A program made the translations under genes and the position numbers. A DNA stretch of 64,000 bases from Neoroseomonas oryzicola (GTDB lineage Bacteria; Pseudomonadota; Alphaproteobacteria; Acetobacterales; Acetobacteraceae), in contig NZ_JAAVUP010000001.1 of NCBI RefSeq assembly GCF_012163135.1, positions 310,001 to 374,000 on the forward strand. Reading direction: 5' to 3'. Within the stretch, counting starts at the first letter, position 1; every line of letters starts with the position of its first letter. Under the pieces are notes generated by a model, which had not been told where the DNA came from, did not search any database, and saw only the letters and a list, made by a program, of their open reading frames with translations. Shown here in pieces: positions 1 to 8,272 of the stretch.

Positions 1-575
1 TTGATGAACATGTCCACCATGTGGATGCCCATCCCGCCCATGCCGCCAAGCGGGCTCTCGGCGCGGTTCGCGCGCCACATGCCGGGCTTGTAGGCGAGCG
101 CGCCGGGCCCGCTGAACTGCCCTTCGACATGCAGCAGCGTACCGATGCGCCCGTCGGCCAGCATCGCCTTCATCTCGGCGACGGCGGGCAGGAAGCGCCG
201 GTTGTGGCCGAGCGCCATCACGACGCCCGCCGTGCGGCAGGCCACGACGGCGGCCTCCGCGCTCGCCTTGGTCATGGTGAAGGGCTTCTCGACGAAGACG
301 TGCTTGCCCGCGCGCGCCGCGGCGATGACCTGGTCGGCGTGCATCCCGTGCGGGGAGGCGATGGCGATCGCCTGCACATCGGGATCGGCGAGCACGGCAT
401 CAAAGGAGGGCAGGATCCGGATGCCCTGCTGCGCGGCCCACTCCGCGGCGCGCTCGGGGCGGCCGGTGCAGCCGGCGACGAAGCGGATGCCGGCCTCGTT
501 GCTGCCCTGCACGCTGTTCACCAGCGTCTGGCCCCACTTGCCCATGCCCACGATGGCCGCGTTCAGCATCGTCAT
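1..575 (-). CDS. Gfo/Idh/MocA family oxidoreductase (3' end outside window)
   Basis: This is the N-terminal 191 or so residues of an NAD(P)-dependent sugar or cyclitol dehydrogenase-like protein; the C-terminal substrate domain lies beyond base 1. The protein opens MTMLNAAIVGMGKWG, a beta-alpha-beta nucleotide-binding turn (GMGKWG). About 90 residues on it carries HVFVEKPFTM, the EKP motif of the Gfo/Idh/MocA family in which the Lys is catalytic. ATG at 575 and ATG at 569 are both in frame, and 575 is taken. The MFS gene upstream ends only 16 bases away on the same strand, so the two are probably cotranscribed. The substrate cannot be inferred from what is visible. Confidence 0.85.
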   Translation of the reverse strand, partial: MTMLNAAIVGMGKWGQTLVNSVQGSNEAGIRFVAGCTGRPERAAEWAAQQGIRILPSFDAVLADPDVQAIAIASPHGMHADQVIAAARAGKHVFVEKPFTMTKASAEAAVVACRTAGVVMALGHNRRFLPAVAEMKAMLADGRIGTLLHVEGQFSGPGALAYKPGMWRANRAESPLGGMGGMGIHMVDMFI

Positions 576-591
576 CCTCGCTTCGTCCGTC

Positions 592-1845
592 TCAACGATT
601 GGAATGGTCGGGCGATCCGCCCTCGAGCGTCTCGGCCATGCGGTTCAGCCGCGACAGGCCCCAGGCGACGACGCCAAGGGACAGCGCGACGGCGACCAGC
701 GTCGGCCAGCGGAGCCCGAAATGTTCGCCCGCCGCGCCCAGCAGCAGCGCCCCCAACGCCGGGCAGGCTCGCGTGATCAGCCCCCAGAGGCTCAGCACGC
801 GCCCGCGCATCGCCGGGTCGGAGGCACTCTGCGCCAGGGTCTGCACGCTGATGCCGTGCACCGACCCCGCCGCACCCATCAACGCCGCGCAGAGCAGCCC
901 GAAGGGAAACCAGGCCGTCGCGACGAAGCCCGCCGTCGCCAGCGCGAGCGCGCCGACGCCGAGCACGGCGAGCCGCGTCGTGCCCGCGAGCCTGCCGCGC
1001 GAGGCGACCATCAGCCCCGAGACCAGCGCGCCGATCCCGAAGGCCGCCGTCAGCAGCGCGAGGGATTCGGCGCCGCGCCCATAGGCGCGCTCGACATAGG
1101 GCGGCAGGATTTCCTGCACGCCGCGGAGCAGCAGCGCCGCGACCGCGGCGAAACCGAGGATCGGCCCGAGGCCCGGATGCCGCGCGGCGTAGCGCACGCC
1201 GTCCAGCATCTCCCCGAACAGGCTCGCCGTCGCGGCGTGGCCGCGGCGCTGCGCGGCCTCCACGCGGAGCATCGGCGTCGTCGTCGTCGCGACCAGGTAG
1301 GCGAAGGCGTTGCAGGCGATCGCGGGCCAGACGCCGGCCACCGCGATCAGCGGCCCCGCGAGTGCCGGCCCGACGAAGCGCGCCACGTTGAAGGTCAGCG
1401 AATTCAGCGCCACGGCCGCCGGCAGGTCCGCCCGCGGCACCAGGCCCGGCATCAGCGACTGGCGCGCCGGCTGGGCGAAGGATGCGGCGACGCCGCCCAC
1501 CACCTCGAGCACCAGCAGCGCGCCGATGGTCACCTGTCCAGTCGCGACCAGCAGTCCGATCAGTGCCGCGTTCAGCCCGATCGCCGCCTGGCTCAGCATC
1601 GTCATGCGCACGCGGTCGGCGCGGTCCGCAACCGCCCCGGCGAGGGGGCTGACGATGACGGCAGGCGCGAGGTCGCAGAAGGCGACGACGCCGACCCAGA
1701 ACGCGCTGCCGGTCAGTTCCCAGACCAGCCAGGACACCGCGATGCGGTGCATCCACAGGCCCGTCCAGGCCATCAGCGAGGCGCCGAAGAAGATCCTCGC
1801 GTTGCGGTGGGAAAGGGCGCGGCCGAGCGTTCCGAAGGATGCCAT
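592..1845 (-). CDS. MFS transporter, EntS-like (MFS_3)
   Basis: A 417-residue integral membrane protein with about 12 hydrophobic segments, normal for the major facilitator superfamily. The loop after the second helix reads GAVADRADRVRM, the family A-like motif (G-x-x-x-D-R-x-x-R). The segment near residues 120-130, FAQPARQSLMPGLV, resembles the PA-R motif of the EntS/MFS_3 exporters, so efflux of a small molecule is more likely than uptake. It lies directly upstream of the Gfo/Idh/MocA oxidoreductase with a 16-base gap, and 19 bases downstream of the lipoprotein gene on the same strand. No substrate is suggested by the sequence. Confidence 0.85.
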   Translation of the reverse strand: MASFGTLGRALSHRNARIFFGASLMAWTGLWMHRIAVSWLVWELTGSAFWVGVVAFCDLAPAVIVSPLAGAVADRADRVRMTMLSQAAIGLNAALIGLLVATGQVTIGALLVLEVVGGVAASFAQPARQSLMPGLVPRADLPAAVALNSLTFNVARFVGPALAGPLIAVAGVWPAIACNAFAYLVATTTTPMLRVEAAQRRGHAATASLFGEMLDGVRYAARHPGLGPILGFAAVAALLLRGVQEILPPYVERAYGRGAESLALLTAAFGIGALVSGLMVASRGRLAGTTRLAVLGVGALALATAGFVATAWFPFGLLCAALMGAAGSVHGISVQTLAQSASDPAMRGRVLSLWGLITRACPALGALLLGAAGEHFGLRWPTLVAVALSLGVVAWGLSRLNRMAETLEGGSPDHSNR

Positions 1846-1864
1846 GGCGCGGATTGCCGCGCCC

Positions 1865-2242
1865 TCAGTTCCTCCGCCCGCGGGTCGTCGTCGCCGGCGG
1901 CGGCGGATCCTGCGGACGCGGGCCGGCGGTGTTGGCCCGCACGCATTCGCGGATCAGGTCCTCGCGCAGGACGCGGCGGTTGAAAGCATCGGCCTGGATC
2001 CGCAGCGTCGGGATGTTGTTGGTCGCGTCGCCCTGCAGCATCGCGGCATCGTCGCGCGCGGCCTGGCCGCGTTCGCGGAAGTTCACCGCGCGCTCGGCCT
2101 CGGCCTCGCACTGGCGGCGCAGCGCCGCATCCTGGCCGACGCCGGCCTCCGCGGCCTGGAGCGAGCGCGGGGCGTTCTGCTCCGCGCAGGCCCCGAGCAG
2201 CAGGACGGCGAGGATTGGCAGCGCCGGGGCGATGCGGTTCAT
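1865..2242 (-). CDS. small lipoprotein, function unknown
   Basis: A 125-residue protein starting MNRIAPALPILAVLLLGACA: a short basic N-terminus, a hydrophobic core and a lipobox (LGAC), so it should be acylated at Cys19 and anchored in a membrane facing the periplasm. The rest is polar and charged, with no recognised domain, and ends in a Pro-rich, Thr/Arg tail. A longer reading frame extends upstream but lacks a signal, so the ATG at 2242 is preferred. It overlaps the stop of the upstream gene by four bases (ATGA), implying translational coupling. Confidence 0.75.
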   Translation of the reverse strand: MNRIAPALPILAVLLLGACAEQNAPRSLQAAEAGVGQDAALRRQCEAEAERAVNFRERGQAARDDAAMLQGDATNNIPTLRIQADAFNRRVLREDLIRECVRANTAGPRPQDPPPPATTTRGRRN

Positions 2243-2733
2243 GCGGAAACTCCGGACGGAATCGGGCGTGACAATAACCGGCGGAGACCCGTTTCGTCGA
2301 ACCGCGCCGCCGCGTCCAGGGGCATCGCCGCCGCCGCCCGCAGCAGGGCTGGATCGATCTCGATCCCCTCCGACGTCATGGCGAAAAGGCCACGCAGCCA
2401 TCTCGCCCGCGTCATGACCTCGACCAGCGCCAGCAGGCGCAGGCACAGCGACAGCCCCCCCATGGTGCCGAGGTCATGGGCGGCGTCGACCGCCTCGGCC
2501 CAGCAGGCGGCATCGGCGTCGGCAAGGAGCATTTCCTGCGCCGAGCCGTCCGGGCGGCGGAACAGCAGGCGACGCGGGGCGCCCCAGCGTTCGGCGGCCG
2601 CGGCGGCGCGCGCGCGGTCCCAGGCCGCTTCGAGGTCGCGCGGCGCGACCGGGGGCAGCCCCTCGGGCGGGATCGGGATGGCATAGGCGAGCACCCCGTC
2701 CGGGGCGCGCGCGACCCGGATGGGTGTTGGCAT
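2239..2733 (-). CDS. conserved-looking hypothetical protein
   Basis: A 164-residue soluble, Ala/Leu/Arg-rich protein that I do not recognise. It starts MPTPIRVARAPDG at the ATG at 2733. A longer frame to 2889 would run across the amidase start on the other strand and is not credible. The middle (RWGAPRRLLFRRPDG) and the helical C-terminal half look like a folded cytosolic domain without cofactor motifs, signal peptide or membrane segment. It is coupled by ATGA to the downstream lipoprotein gene and diverges from the amidase gene, with only 82 bases between their starts for two promoters. Confidence 0.6.
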   Translation of the reverse strand: MPTPIRVARAPDGVLAYAIPIPPEGLPPVAPRDLEAAWDRARAAAAAERWGAPRRLLFRRPDGSAQEMLLADADAACWAEAVDAAHDLGTMGGLSLCLRLLALVEVMTRARWLRGLFAMTSEGIEIDPALLRAAAAMPLDAAARFDETGLRRLLSRPIPSGVSA

Positions 2734-2815
2734 GTGCCCAATGTGGGGCAGCGGGCCGCCCGGCGCCACCGCCGCGACGACTTGACCCGCCCTGCGCCTG
2801 GCGCAGTCTTGGCGC

Positions 2816-4084
2816 ATGACCGAAACCGCCGAGCTCACCGCCACCGAGGCCCTCGCCGCGATCCGCGCCGGGCGCCTGACCGCCGCCACCTATGCCGAGG
2901 CCTGCCTCGACCGCATCGCCGTGCGCGAGCCCGATATCAACGCCTTCGCCTGGTTCGACGCCGCCCAGGCGCGCCATGCTGCCGCCGCGTCCCGCTCGGG
3001 GCCGCTGGCCGGGATGCCGATCGGCGTGAAGGACGTGCTCGAGACGGCGGACCTGCCGACCCAGCATGGTTCTCCCGCCTGGGCCGGCTACCGGCCGCGG
3101 TCCGATGCCGCCTGTGTCGCTGCGGCACGGGCCGCCGGCGCCTTCGTCATGGGCAAGACCGTGACGACCGAATTCGCCACGCGCCATCCGGGCCCGACCG
3201 CCAACCCCGCCAATCCCGCGCATACGCCGGGCGGGTCCTCCTCGGGGTCCGCTGCCGGGGTCGGGGCGGGCTTCTTCCCGATCGCCTTCGGCACCCAGAC
3301 GGCGGGCAGCATCGTCCGCCCGGCGGCCTTCTGCGGCGTGGTGGGCTTCAAGCCGTCCTACGGCACGCTGCACCGGGCGGGGATGAAGGTGATGAGCGAG
3401 AGCCTCGACACCATCGGCGTCATGGCGCGCAGCCTCTCGGATTGCGCGCTGGCGATGTCGGCGATGAGCGGCCTCGACTTCGGTGCGCCCGACGCGAAGG
3501 CGCCGCGCGCGCCGCGCCTCGCGCTGGTGATGGGCCCGTCCGCCGACCAGGCGGCGCCCGAGACGATCGCGCTGATGGAACGCGCCGCCGAGGCCTGCCG
3601 CCGGGCCGGCGCGACCGTTACGCCCGTCGCGCTGCCCGACATCTTCGCCGAGGCCTACGCCGCCCATCCCTATGTGATGAACATGGAAAGCGCGGAGGCG
3701 CTGGGCTGGGAACTCGCCCATGCACGGGCGCAGATCTCCGAGGTGCTGCGCGAGAGGATGGATTGGGGCCGCGCCCAGCCGATCGCGAAGCTCATCGAGG
3801 GTCGGGCCGCCTTCGCCGCCGCCCGCGCCGCTTTCCCGGCGGCGATCGAGGGCTTCGACGCCGTGCTTTGCCCCTCCGCGCCGGGCGAGGCGCCGAAGGG
3901 CCTCGCCTGGACCGGGGACCCGGCCTTCAACACGCTGTGGACGCTGCTGCACGGGCCCTGCGTGACGGTGCCGGCGGGGCGCGGGCCGAACGGCCTGCCG
4001 CTCGGCGTACAACTCGCCGGGCGCATCGGGGACGACGCGGCGGTGCTGTCCTGGGCGGCCTGGGTGAAGGCCGCCCTCGGCTAG
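2816..4084 (+). CDS. amidase-signature family hydrolase
   Basis: A 422-residue amidase (AS family, related to GatA), hydrolysing or transferring amide nitrogen. The Ser-cisSer-Lys triad is visible: Lys72 in IGVKDV, the Gly/Ser-rich stretch GGSSSGSAAG near 139-148 supplying the cis-Ser (about Ser141), and nucleophile Ser165 in GTQTAGSIVRPA. The length is somewhat short for the family (usually 450-500) but the core is intact. It is isolated on the plus strand between minus-strand genes. Its TAG stop lies in a CTAG palindrome that also provides the stop of the convergent gene. Without GatB/C neighbours a catabolic amide substrate is more likely than a role in tRNA amidation. Confidence 0.88.
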   Translation: MTETAELTATEALAAIRAGRLTAATYAEACLDRIAVREPDINAFAWFDAAQARHAAAASRSGPLAGMPIGVKDVLETADLPTQHGSPAWAGYRPRSDAACVAAARAAGAFVMGKTVTTEFATRHPGPTANPANPAHTPGGSSSGSAAGVGAGFFPIAFGTQTAGSIVRPAAFCGVVGFKPSYGTLHRAGMKVMSESLDTIGVMARSLSDCALAMSAMSGLDFGAPDAKAPRAPRLALVMGPSADQAAPETIALMERAAEACRRAGATVTPVALPDIFAEAYAAHPYVMNMESAEALGWELAHARAQISEVLRERMDWGRAQPIAKLIEGRAAFAAARAAFPAAIEGFDAVLCPSAPGEAPKGLAWTGDPAFNTLWTLLHGPCVTVPAGRGPNGLPLGVQLAGRIGDDAAVLSWAAWVKAALG

Positions 4085-5733
4085 CCTGCCTTCGCGCCGA
4101 GCGGGAGGCCCTTCAGGGCCTCCATCGTGTCGAAGTCGCGCAGCACGGCGTCGTCGGCCATCTCGACCTCGACCATCCGGTCGGCATGCTTGCCGACCAG
4201 GTGGCGGGCGCCGACGTCGCCGGTGATCGACAGCATCTCCGGCAGGAATTCCCGCGCCCACAGCATCGGGTTGCCCTGCTTGCCGCGGAAGGTCGGCATG
4301 ACGATGGCGCGGCCTTCCTCCGGGTCGAAGGCGGCGATCAGCCGGTCGAGCATCGGCCCCGAGACCAGCGGCATGTCGCCCAGGCAGATCACCACGCCCT
4401 CCGCCTCTGGCGGCAGCGCGGCGAGGCCCGCCTTGAGCGAGGCCGAGAGGCCCTCGGCGTAATCCTCGGCATGGGCGAAGTGGACGGGGCGGCCCGCCAG
4501 CGCTTCCTCCACCCGGTCGCGCTCATGCCCGGTGACGACGATGACCGGGCGGGCATGGCTGCCGAGCGCATTGTCCACCACGCGCGCGACCATCGGGATG
4601 CCTTGGGTGTCGGCGACGAGCAGCTTGTTCAGCGGCGCCATGCGGCGCGACCGGCCGGCGGCGAGGATCAGCGCGGCGACCGTGCGGGCGCGGCGCGGGG
4701 CTAGCGCCGGGGGTGCGACGCGCGGCGCCTGTTCTCGCGGCAGGGGGCGGACCTCGATTTCCTTCAGCAGGCCGCCCACGCCCATGCCCATCACGTCGGC
4801 GGCCGTGACCGGCACGCCGGCGAAGAGCCGTTGCAGCACCCAGTCGAAGCCGTTGAGCTTGGGGCTGCGCGCGCAGCCGGGCAGCACCATCGCCGGGATC
4901 TCCCCGATCCGGCCGAGGCAGAGCAGGTTCCCCGGATCGACCGGCATGCCGAAATGCAGGATCTCGCCGCCCGCGCGCACGATGCCGGCAGGCCCGACGT
5001 CGCGCCGGTCCACCACCGCCGAGGCGCCGGCGACGAGCAGCAGTTCCGCCCCGGCGCGCTTCAGCCGGTTCAGCGCGTCGGCGATCTGCGCTTCCTCGTG
5101 CCGGACACGCTCGACCGGGAGCATGGTGCCGCGCAGGTCCTCGACGCGCGCGGTGGTCGCCTCCACGGCGCCTTCCATCACGCTTTCCTTGATGCCCGGC
5201 AGTTCCGTCAGCACCAGCCCGACCTTGAGCGGGCGGAAGGGGTGGATCGCGAAGGGCGGCGCCTTGCCGCCCCTGGCGACCGCTTCCACCACGCCGAGCA
5301 CGGGGCCCGGCACGGCGAAGGGGATCACCTTGATGGTCGCGATCATCTCCTTGATCGCGACGGGGGTGTAGTTGGGCAGGGTCGCGACGGTCAGGCTCTC
5401 GTCGATCGCGTTGATGGCGTTGATGCGCTTCTCGTCGATCACCAGCAGGCCGGCGGTCTCGGCCAGCAGGTTCACCCGGCCCGTCGCGGCGCGCGACCGC
5501 GCGACGAGCGGCGCCGTCAGCGTCACCGCCAGGCGCTCGGCGGCGTCGTTCTCGGGCACGTCGCCGGCTTCGAGGCGGGCGGTGATCACCTCCCGCTTGC
5601 CGCCGTCGCGGATGGCGGCGATCGCCTCCTCGTCCAGGACCGTGCCCTTCTTCAGCACCTTGCCCGGCAGGCGGAGGGAATGGGCGAGGATGGCGCCCTT
5701 GGCCTCCTCGAGCGGGGTCGGGCCGAAGATCAT
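4081..5733 (-). CDS. molybdopterin-binding / NTP-transferase fusion for molybdenum cofactor
   Basis: A 550-residue fusion. Residues 1 to about 340 resemble a molybdopterin-binding MoeA/MogA-like domain (the VAGASAVVDRRD segment near 234-245 and the GMPVDPGNL stretch near 262). Residues 351-550 are a MobA/MocA-type nucleotidyltransferase with LILAAGRSRRM at 355-365, the signature loop of enzymes that add CMP to molybdopterin. Such proteins prepare molybdopterin cytosine dinucleotide for xanthine/CO-dehydrogenase-type enzymes. It is the last gene of the cox-like accessory operon and overlaps the XdhC C-domain gene by four bases. Automated pipelines often mislabel this family from its similarity to IspD. 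Confidence 0.82.
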   Translation of the reverse strand: MIFGPTPLEEAKGAILAHSLRLPGKVLKKGTVLDEEAIAAIRDGGKREVITARLEAGDVPENDAAERLAVTLTAPLVARSRAATGRVNLLAETAGLLVIDEKRINAINAIDESLTVATLPNYTPVAIKEMIATIKVIPFAVPGPVLGVVEAVARGGKAPPFAIHPFRPLKVGLVLTELPGIKESVMEGAVEATTARVEDLRGTMLPVERVRHEEAQIADALNRLKRAGAELLLVAGASAVVDRRDVGPAGIVRAGGEILHFGMPVDPGNLLCLGRIGEIPAMVLPGCARSPKLNGFDWVLQRLFAGVPVTAADVMGMGVGGLLKEIEVRPLPREQAPRVAPPALAPRRARTVAALILAAGRSRRMAPLNKLLVADTQGIPMVARVVDNALGSHARPVIVVTGHERDRVEEALAGRPVHFAHAEDYAEGLSASLKAGLAALPPEAEGVVICLGDMPLVSGPMLDRLIAAFDPEEGRAIVMPTFRGKQGNPMLWAREFLPEMLSITGDVGARHLVGKHADRMVEVEMADDAVLRDFDTMEALKGLPLGAKAG

Positions 5734-6470
5734 GCGGAGATGCCGATGCTGACGCGGCCGTCCTGGGGCGCGGGGAGGGGACGCGGTTCGCCGAGCGCGG
5801 CGCCGCGGCGGGCGGCGACGATCTCGGCCATCACCGACACAGCGATCTCGGGCGCCGTCACCGCCTCGATGTCGAGGCCGACCGGGGCGTGGATGCGCGC
5901 GATCGCGTCGTCGCCGTGACCGAGCTCCTTCAGCCGCGCGACGCGCTTCGCATGGGTGCGCCGGCTGCCGAGCGCGCCGATGTAGAAGGCCTGGCTGCGC
6001 AGCGCTGCATCCAGCGCGGGGTCGTCGAGCTTCGGGTCGTGGGTCAGCGTCACCACCGCGCTGCGCGCGTCCGGCTTCAGCTCGGCCATCGCCTCGTCCG
6101 GCCAGTCGGTGCGCAGCGTGACGCCGGGCAGGCGTTCCTCGGTGGCGAAGGCGCGGCGCGGGTCGACCACGATCATCTCGAAGCCGAGCGGGGCCGCCAT
6201 CGGCGCCATGGCCTGGGCGATATGGACCGCGCCGACGACGATGATGCGCAGCGGCGGATTGTGCGGATGGACGAACCAGGTCTCGCCGTCGAGGTCGACA
6301 TTGGTCGCCTTCTCGCGCCCCAGCGCGTCGCGCGCGGCTTCGGCCAGCGCGCCGGGCAGGGCTTCCTGCGGCCAGAGGTGCTGTTCGCCGTCCGACATGC
6401 GCGTCAGCAGCACGACGGGGCGCTGCGCGGCGCGTTCGGCCTGCAGCCGCGCGAGGATCTCGGCCTTCAC
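5730..6470 (-). CDS. XdhC/CoxF C-terminal Rossmann domain protein
   Basis: A 246-residue protein matching the C-terminal half of XdhC, the chaperone that binds molybdenum cofactor, promotes its sulfuration and hands it to xanthine-dehydrogenase-family apoenzymes. The Rossmann strand is RIIVVGAVHIAQAMAP, where the usual GxGxxG is changed to GAVHIA. Later motifs VVDPRRAFATEER, VTLTHDPKLDDPAL and YIGALGSRRTHAKR are characteristic of the family. The N-terminal XdhC domain is a separate gene directly upstream (ATGA overlap), an arrangement seen in CO-dehydrogenase-type clusters. Cytoplasmic. Confidence 0.88.
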   Translation of the reverse strand: MKAEILARLQAERAAQRPVVLLTRMSDGEQHLWPQEALPGALAEAARDALGREKATNVDLDGETWFVHPHNPPLRIIVVGAVHIAQAMAPMAAPLGFEMIVVDPRRAFATEERLPGVTLRTDWPDEAMAELKPDARSAVVTLTHDPKLDDPALDAALRSQAFYIGALGSRRTHAKRVARLKELGHGDDAIARIHAPVGLDIEAVTAPEIAVSVMAEIVAARRGAALGEPRPLPAPQDGRVSIGISA

Positions 6471-6799
6471 GTCAGCGGCTCCACGAAGACCTTCACCTTG
6501 CCGCCGCAGGACAGGCCGACTTCCCAGGCGCGCTCATCCGAGACGCCGAAGTCGAGCAGCTGCGGCGCGCCGGTCGCCATGGCCTGCTTCGCGGCGTCGG
6601 CCACGGCGCCTTCGATGCAGCCGCCCGAGACCGAGCCCGTCAACTTGCCCGAGGCGGTGACGGCCAGGCGCGATCCGGCCGGGCGGGGCGAGGAGCCCCA
6701 GGTCTCGACCACGGTCGCGATCGCGACCTGCTCGCCCGCGGCCTTCCAGGCGGCGGCGGTGGCGAGGATGTCCTCGGACTGGGTGGTGTCGGCGGTCAT
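6467..6799 (-). CDS. XdhC/CoxI N-terminal domain protein
   Basis: A 110-residue stand-alone XdhC_CoxI domain. It contains VVETWGSSPRPAGSRLAV, the signature of the family's N-terminus, followed by GSVSGGCIEGAVADAA and, near the C-terminus, GLSCGGKVKVFVEP with the conserved Cys-Gly-Gly. In fused XdhC proteins this domain precedes the Rossmann domain. Here the two are split genes overlapping by four bases, so equimolar synthesis and a heteromeric chaperone are likely. It also overlaps the CoxE-like gene upstream by ATGA. Confidence 0.88.
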   Translation of the reverse strand: MTADTTQSEDILATAAAWKAAGEQVAIATVVETWGSSPRPAGSRLAVTASGKLTGSVSGGCIEGAVADAAKQAMATGAPQLLDFGVSDERAWEVGLSCGGKVKVFVEPLT

Positions 6800-8055
6800 G
6801 CGGCGATCCTCCCGCGCTGGGCGGCCTGGCGCCCCGACAATGTGGCGACCAGTTCGCGCAGGCTGTTCAGATTATGCACCGGGCGGAAATCGTCCACATG
6901 GGGAAGCATCGCCCGGATGCCCTGGGATTTGGGCTGGAACCCGTCGAACCGCAACAGCGGGTTGAGCCAGATCAGCCGCCGGCAGGATCCGCGCAGCCTT
7001 TCGGTCGCCTCCGCCAGCCCCTTCGCCCCTTCGCGGTCGAGCCCATCCGTGATCAGCAGCACCACCGCGCCCTGGCCCAGCACGCGCCGGCCCCAGAGCC
7101 GGTTGAACAGCGCGATGGATTCCCCGATGCGCGTCCCGCCCGACCAGTCCGGCACGATGTGCGAGACCATTTCGAAGGCGACTTCCGGATCGCGGTGCTT
7201 CAGCTGCCGCGTCACGTTGGTCAGCCGCGTGCCGAACAGGAAGGTGTGCACGCGGTCCCGGTCGTTCGCGACCGCATGCAGGAAATGCAACAGGACCTGC
7301 GCGTAGCGCGACATGCTTCCGCTGATGTCGCACAGCGCCACCAGCGGCGGCGGGCGCGTGATGCGGCGCCGGCGCTCGAGGTCGAGGATCTCGCCCCCCG
7401 TGCGCAGGCTTTCGCGCACCGTCGCGCGCAGGTCGGCGACCGGGCCGAAGGGATCCGGGCGGAAGCGACGCGTGCGCTGTTCGTCGAGCGGCAGCACCAG
7501 GCGCCGGATCTCCTGCTTGGCCTGCGCGATCTCGGCGGCCGACATGGCCTCGAAGTCCATCGACTGCAGGCGCTCGCGCTCGCTGACCGTGAAGGTCATG
7601 TCGTGCTGCGGCGGAGGTTCCTCGGGCGGCTTGGGCTTCGGCTTGTTCTCCTGCATCGCCTCGGCGAGACGGCGGGAGACCGGCGGCGCCTTCTCGTCCT
7701 TCGGCTTGTTGCCGTCCATCAGCGCCATGGCGGCGGCGTGGGCGGCGGCCTCGGGGTCGCGCCAGAACAGCTGGAAGGCCTGGTCGAAGAGCTCGAAATG
7801 CTCGCGCTTGTGGACCATGACGGCGCGCAGCGCGGCATGGACCTGGCGGCGATCTGCGATGTCGATCTCTGTCAGCGCGGCGAGGCCCGCGATGGCCTCG
7901 CCCGGCCCGAGCGGTAGGCCGGTGCGGCGCAGCAGGCGCGTGAAGGCCAGCAGGTTGTCGGCGAGATGACCACCGGGGGCCATCGCCGCGCCCGCGGCGC
8001 GCGCTTGGGCGGCACCGATGATCGCCGCGGCATCGCGGGTGGGGGTCAGGGCCAT
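6796..8055 (-). CDS. coxE: CoxE-like VWA domain protein
   Basis: A 419-residue protein with a von Willebrand factor A domain in the C-terminal half. The metal-ion-dependent adhesion site is LCDISGSMSRY with D243-x-S-x-S247. A Pro/Lys-rich charged linker sits at about 115-150. In CO dehydrogenase systems CoxE works with the MoxR-type ATPase CoxD in assembling the Cu-S-Mo active site. The frame extends further upstream to 8190 but that part translates an inverted-repeat element, so the ATG at 8055 (MALTPTRDAAAI) is taken. It is separated from coxD by 217 bases of palindromic DNA, the only large gap in the operon. Confidence 0.87.
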   Translation of the reverse strand: MALTPTRDAAAIIGAAQARAAGAAMAPGGHLADNLLAFTRLLRRTGLPLGPGEAIAGLAALTEIDIADRRQVHAALRAVMVHKREHFELFDQAFQLFWRDPEAAAHAAAMALMDGNKPKDEKAPPVSRRLAEAMQENKPKPKPPEEPPPQHDMTFTVSERERLQSMDFEAMSAAEIAQAKQEIRRLVLPLDEQRTRRFRPDPFGPVADLRATVRESLRTGGEILDLERRRRITRPPPLVALCDISGSMSRYAQVLLHFLHAVANDRDRVHTFLFGTRLTNVTRQLKHRDPEVAFEMVSHIVPDWSGGTRIGESIALFNRLWGRRVLGQGAVVLLITDGLDREGAKGLAEATERLRGSCRRLIWLNPLLRFDGFQPKSQGIRAMLPHVDDFRPVHNLNSLRELVATLSGRQAAQRGRIAA

Positions 8056-8076
8056 GGGCAGGCCGGGGGAGGGGAA

Positions 8077-8245
8077 CCTCCCCCGGACCCCCTCCCTTCT
8101 TTGGCCGTCACCAATGGGCGCCCCTCGCGGCAGCCGGGCCCATCCTTGGTGACGGTTTCCAAAGGCCTTTCGGCCTGTATGGGACCCCATTGGCGTTGCA
8201 CAGCAACGCCAATGGGCACCCGTGGTGGGAGGGGTCCGGGGAGGG
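8077..8245 (-). repeat. nested palindromic intergenic element between coxD and coxE
   Basis: The 217-base gap is a set of nested inverted repeats. Outer arms 8077-8096 and 8227-8245 are near-perfect reverse complements (CCTCCCCCGGACCCC type). Inside them are a hairpin with arms 8105-8119 and 8138-8155 (two-base bulge), a small hairpin 8163-8176 with a TTTC loop, and a perfect 14-base stem 8186-8199/8203-8216 with an ACA loop. There is no T-run. It is best explained as a non-coding palindromic repeat (REP or MITE-like) that could act as an mRNA processing or stability element. Strand is that of the operon. Confidence 0.7.
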
Positions 8246-8272
8246 CAACGACCTCCCTGGCGCGTGCGTCGC

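Noticed and set aside
2476-4704. Long plus-strand open frame of 742 codons across the amidase and the molybdenum fusion gene
   Set aside because: Arg/Gly/Ala-rich translation with no domain, overlapping two well supported genes; a typical high-GC shadow frame.
8056-8190. Upstream extension of coxE to 8190
   Set aside because: It would translate the nested palindromic element; family proteins begin near MALTPTRD at 8055.
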